Positions 61,212-64,000 of a DNA stretch of 64,000 bases are shown here, piece after piece. A program made the position numbers and the translations under genes. The notes below the pieces were generated by a model. The model was not told where the DNA came from. It searched no databases and saw only the letters and a program-made list of their open reading frames with translations. Positions within the stretch are counted from its first letter, which is position 1. Each line of letters begins with the position of its first letter. Source of the stretch: Phycisphaerales bacterium (GTDB taxonomy: Bacteria > Planctomycetota > Phycisphaerae > Tepidisphaerales > Tepidisphaeraceae); the NCBI GenBank assembly GCA_020853095.1, contig JADYZN010000040.1:1-64000 (forward strand), written 5' to 3'.

Positions 61212-62306
61212 ATGATTCAGGTCCATCATCTGGTTGAAGCCATGGAACGCGTCGCGCCCACGCGGTACGCCGAAAGTTGGGACAACGTGGGCCTGCTGGC
61301 CGGAGACCCCTCGCGCGAAATCCACCGGATTCTCCTGACGATTGATTACACGCGCGCCGTCGCCGCCGAAGGCCAACAAAAACAATGCGATGCGGTGGTG
61401 GCCTATCACCCTCCCATTTTTCATCCGCTCAAACGCCTGCTTGCCGACAGCCTGATCTTTGACGCCATCTCACGCGGCGTTGCGATTTACAGCCCGCACA
61501 CCGCCCTGGATGTGGCCGACGGCGGGACCAATGACCTGCTGGCGGATGTGCTGGGATTGCAAAACCGCATCCCGCTGCGGCGGATCGAACCCAAGGCCAC
61601 TCAATACAAACTCGTCACCTTCGTGCCGCGCGACCATCTGGATTCGGTCAGTGAATCGCTTTTCAATGCCGGCGCCGGTCAGATTGGCAACTACTCGCAT
61701 TGCAGCTTCCGCACCACCGGCACGGGAACTTTTTTTGGCCATCAGGATACAAACCCCGCCGTCGGCCAGCGCGGCCAACTCGAACACGCCGACGAAGTCC
61801 GACTTGAAACCGTCGTGCCCATCTCCAGGATTCAATCCATCCTGACGGCGCTGCGAACAACACACCCTTACGAAGAACCGGCGTTTGACCTGCTGCAACT
61901 GGCCCCTCCTCCTGACAACAAAGGGCAGGGCCGCATCGGCGACCTTCAGCCCATCGACCGCCGTCAGGTCATCGAGCAGATCCGAAAGGAACTTGGCCTC
62001 AATCATGTTCTGGTCGCCGGCCCAACCACCGGAACCATCACGCGCGCGGCCGTCTGCGCCGGCGCCTGTGGCGAACTGCTACAGGATGCCCGCAATCAAA
62101 ATGCGCAACTTTATCTCACCGGCGAAATGCGACATCACGATGCCCTGTCGGCCGCCCTGGATGGCATGACGATCGTCTGCACGCTCCACTCCAACAGCGA
62201 ACGGGCCGTCCTGAAACGCTTGGAGAAAAAATTACTTTCTGAATTGCCTGGGATTAAGATCGAATGCAGCCAAAACGATGCCGATCCATTCCAGATATTT
62301 CATTAA
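61212..62306 (+). CDS. Nif3-like dinuclear metal centre protein
   Basis: A 364-residue protein of the NIF3/YbgI family. SWDNVGLLAG, VAYHPPIFHPLKRL (His ligands), SPHTALDVADGGTND and the C-terminal GEMRHHDAL with SNSERAVL complete the two-metal site; an insert of about 100 residues in the middle (residues 120-230, YKLVTFVPRDHLDSV) is the PII-like domain found in longer members. GTP cyclohydrolase-type activity has been suggested for some members but the physiological role is unknown. Confidence 0.85.
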   Translation: MIQVHHLVEAMERVAPTRYAESWDNVGLLAGDPSREIHRILLTIDYTRAVAAEGQQKQCDAVVAYHPPIFHPLKRLLADSLIFDAISRGVAIYSPHTALDVADGGTNDLLADVLGLQNRIPLRRIEPKATQYKLVTFVPRDHLDSVSESLFNAGAGQIGNYSHCSFRTTGTGTFFGHQDTNPAVGQRGQLEHADEVRLETVVPISRIQSILTALRTTHPYEEPAFDLLQLAPPPDNKGQGRIGDLQPIDRRQVIEQIRKELGLNHVLVAGPTTGTITRAAVCAGACGELLQDARNQNAQLYLTGEMRHHDALSAALDGMTIVCTLHSNSERAVLKRLEKKLLSELPGIKIECSQNDADPFQIFH

Positions 62307-62357
62307 ATACATGCAATATAAAGACTTATATCTGTTTAATAATCAATAAAATTACCC

Positions 62358-62386
62358 TTGACCCGCCCTCCTGATTACCGTACAAT
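62358..62386 (+). promoter_or_regulatory. Promoter of top6B
   Basis: TTGACC (62358-62363), 17-base spacer, TACAAT (62381-62386), in an AT-rich gap. An 87-base leader precedes the start codon. Confidence 0.75.
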
Positions 62387-62419
62387 CACCTAACTATTGT
62401 AGCCGGAACCCACCCGCTG

Positions 62420-62439
62420 CCGATAACCTTGGTTATCGG
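62420..62439 (+). promoter_or_regulatory. Inverted repeat in the top6B leader
   Basis: CCGATAACC (62420-62428) and GGTTATCGG (62431-62439) with 2 bases between: a 9-bp dyad about 27 bases downstream of the predicted transcript start. It could be a repressor operator or an RNA hairpin with a 4-6-base loop. Confidence 0.45.
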
Positions 62440-62473
62440 AACCTTGCAATCCCACCGACAAGGGAGGAGAACC

Positions 62474-64000
62474 ATGGCCAAAAATGCACCCTCGGATCAG
62501 TTGAAAATCCAAACCCAAGGAATCGTCAATCCCATGAAAGCATCGGAAGCGCCCGCATCGAATAAAACATCCTCCAAAGCGTCCGCGACCCGCGCGCCGC
62601 GCGAAACCGCCGAGTCGATGGCGTCCAAACAAAAAGAGATCGCCGTCAGTGAATTTTTCGCCAAGAACCGCCACCTGCTCGGCTTTGACAACCCCCGCAA
62701 GGCGCTGCTCACCACCGTCAAAGAAGCGGTGGACAACGCCTTGGACGCCTGCGAAGAGGCCGGCATCCTTCCCGAAATCTGGATCAAGATCGAAGCCCTC
62801 AATGGTGGATCAAAATCCCCCGCCCCTGCCCCGGCTGAAAAGCCCGGCAAGAAAAAGAAAGACGACCAACCCTCGCTCATCGAAGCCGCCGGTACCGACG
62901 GCGCGCAAACCGTTGCCCCTTCCATCTCCAATGCGACTCGATTTCGTGTCACCGTTCGCGACAACGGCCCCGGCATCGTCCGCGCGCAAATCCCCAACGT
63001 CTTTGGACGACTTCTTTATGGTTCCAAATTCCACCGTCTGCGAATGAGTCGCGGCCAGCAGGGCATCGGCATCAGTGCCGCGGGCATGTACGGCCTGCTC
63101 ACCACCGGCCAAAGCGTCCAGATCGTCTCCCGCACCGGCAAAAAAAAGCCCGCGCACCGTTTTGAACTTCAGATCGACACGCTGAAAAACCGCGCCGAGA
63201 TCATCGTCGATCAGGAAGTTGCCTCATGGACGATCGAAAATCTTCCCTATGCCGAAGGAGGCCCCGAAGGTCAGGAAATGGACCACGGCACGGAAGTCGC
63301 CATCACCTTGGAAGCCAAGTTCCAGCGCGGGCGGGCGTCGGTCGATGAATATCTGGAACAAACCGCCATCGCCAACCCCCACGCATTCATTCACTGGATC
63401 GCCCCCGATGGCATCACCCGTGATTTTCCCCGCGAAGTGCAGGAAGTGCCCCCTTCCCCCGAAGCCATCAAGCCCCATCCCTATGGCGTTGAACTGGGCG
63501 TTCTGATTCGGATGCTCAAGGAGACCGACCACAAACATCTGGGCGCGTTTTTACAGGAGGAATTTTCCCGCGTCTCATCCAAAGTCGCCAAGGAAATCTG
63601 CGAAAAAGCGGGCCTGAGCACCAATACCTGGTGTACGCAAGTCGCCCGTGAAGAGGCCGACCGGCTTCATGCCGCGATTCAAAACACCAAGATCATCGCA
63701 CCGCCGACCGATTGCCTGGTTCCCATCGGCCCGCAGCAGATTCTCAAAGGATTGCTGAAGGAAATTAAGGCCGAATTTTATACCGCCGAAACCCGCGAGC
63801 CGGCCGTCTATCGCGGCAACCCGTTCCAGATCGAAGTCGGCATCGCCTATGGCGGCAATCTGCCGGTGGAAGACCAGGCCCGCGTGATTCGATTTGCCAA
63901 CCGCGTGCCGCTGCTCTATCAACCGTCGGCCTGCTGTATCACCAAAAGCGTGATCGACACCAACTGGCGAAACTATGGACTCAGTCAGCCCCGCAGCGGC
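62474..64000 (+). CDS. top6B: DNA topoisomerase VI subunit B (partial)
   Basis: The first 509 residues, cut by the window edge. After a disordered Ala/Ser/Lys N-terminus of about 55 residues comes the GHKL ATPase domain: N box VKEAVDNALDACEEAG, G1 box VRDNGPGI, G2 box GQQGIGISAAGMYG. A Lys/Pro/Ala/Asp-rich insert of about 40 residues separates N and G1 boxes. A helix-two-turn-helix (LQEEFSRVSSKVAKEICEKAG) and the transducer (YRGNPFQIEVGIAYGG) follow. Topo VI is the type IIB enzyme of archaea and plants; the B subunit uses ATP to pass DNA through breaks made by subunit A. Strong ribosome site GGGAGGAGA, with a proper leader. Confidence 0.9.
   Translation, partial: MAKNAPSDQLKIQTQGIVNPMKASEAPASNKTSSKASATRAPRETAESMASKQKEIAVSEFFAKNRHLLGFDNPRKALLTTVKEAVDNALDACEEAGILPEIWIKIEALNGGSKSPAPAPAEKPGKKKKDDQPSLIEAAGTDGAQTVAPSISNATRFRVTVRDNGPGIVRAQIPNVFGRLLYGSKFHRLRMSRGQQGIGISAAGMYGLLTTGQSVQIVSRTGKKKPAHRFELQIDTLKNRAEIIVDQEVASWTIENLPYAEGGPEGQEMDHGTEVAITLEAKFQRGRASVDEYLEQTAIANPHAFIHWIAPDGITRDFPREVQEVPPSPEAIKPHPYGVELGVLIRMLKETDHKHLGAFLQEEFSRVSSKVAKEICEKAGLSTNTWCTQVAREEADRLHAAIQNTKIIAPPTDCLVPIGPQQILKGLLKEIKAEFYTAETREPAVYRGNPFQIEVGIAYGGNLPVEDQARVIRFANRVPLLYQPSACCITKSVIDTNWRNYGLSQPRSG

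Noticed and set aside
1-64000. tRNA, rRNA, CRISPR arrays, insertion sequences, exosortase gene
   Set aside because: I looked for T-arm sequences, repeat-spacer patterns, transposase motifs and exosortase-like membrane proteins and found none I could support.

Overview
The window comes from a bacterial chromosome that looks like a member of the Planctomycetota, most likely the class Phycisphaerae. This is inferred from the mixture of GC-rich genes, two chromosomal PEP-CTERM surface proteins, a type II secretion-like pseudopilin of the planctomycete type, zinc-ribbon/DUF4190-like membrane proteins, LL-diaminopimelate aminotransferase, ThyX, a complete export-apparatus flagellar cluster, and a DNA topoisomerase VI B subunit, which is rare in bacteria. 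No rRNA, tRNA or CRISPR array was seen.

Positions 1-3490 are foreign. They are visibly AT-richer than the rest and carry a compact block of small minus-strand genes joined by ATGA overlaps. The order is that of filamentous phages: two early genes, an HUH replication initiator, a small basic protein in the gene V position, tiny membrane peptides, a signal-peptide-bearing major coat protein, a hairpin, and the start of a secreted protein in the gene III position that runs off the left edge. Inserted in this module is a PEP-CTERM protein, a sorting class usually found on host surface proteins. This inovirus-like prophage with a PEP-CTERM gene is the most unusual object in the window. The junction with the host lies just beyond the smpB stop codon.

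Positions 3500-34600 hold housekeeping and signalling genes: smpB, tyrS, a CPBP protease, trpC, rpmB, bamA, a pseudopilin, rlmN, an ECF sigma factor, bioF, an HU-like protein, cysE, dapL, trpF, a PilZ protein, thyX, metG, a rhomboid protease, an RsbW-like/STAS pair, a BatA-like protein, a DedA protein, a PEP-CTERM protease homologue that has lost its zinc histidines, trpA, an ECF sigma/anti-sigma/STN-domain operon, and der. The trp genes are scattered singly.

Positions 34700-47800 hold moaA, a PomA/PomB-like stator pair, a LigD-like protein with phosphoesterase and polymerase domains but no ligase, a DUF47/PiT phosphate uptake pair, another PEP-CTERM protein, priA, an orphan membrane protein, an unidentified stable RNA on the minus strand, guaB, and two small lipoproteins.

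Positions 47800-61080 are one minus-strand flagellar region: flgD, flgE, flbD, fliL, fliN, fliO, fliP, fliQ, fliR, flhB, flhA, flhF, flhG, a small membrane protein and fliA. fliM is not in its usual place between fliL and fliN. The window ends with a Nif3-like gene and the first 509 codons of top6B.

Many host genes (tyrS, smpB, dapL, thyX, metG, trpA, moaA, guaB) have a -10 hexamer only 6-9 bases before the start codon, which points to leaderless mRNAs. I used this to choose several starts.
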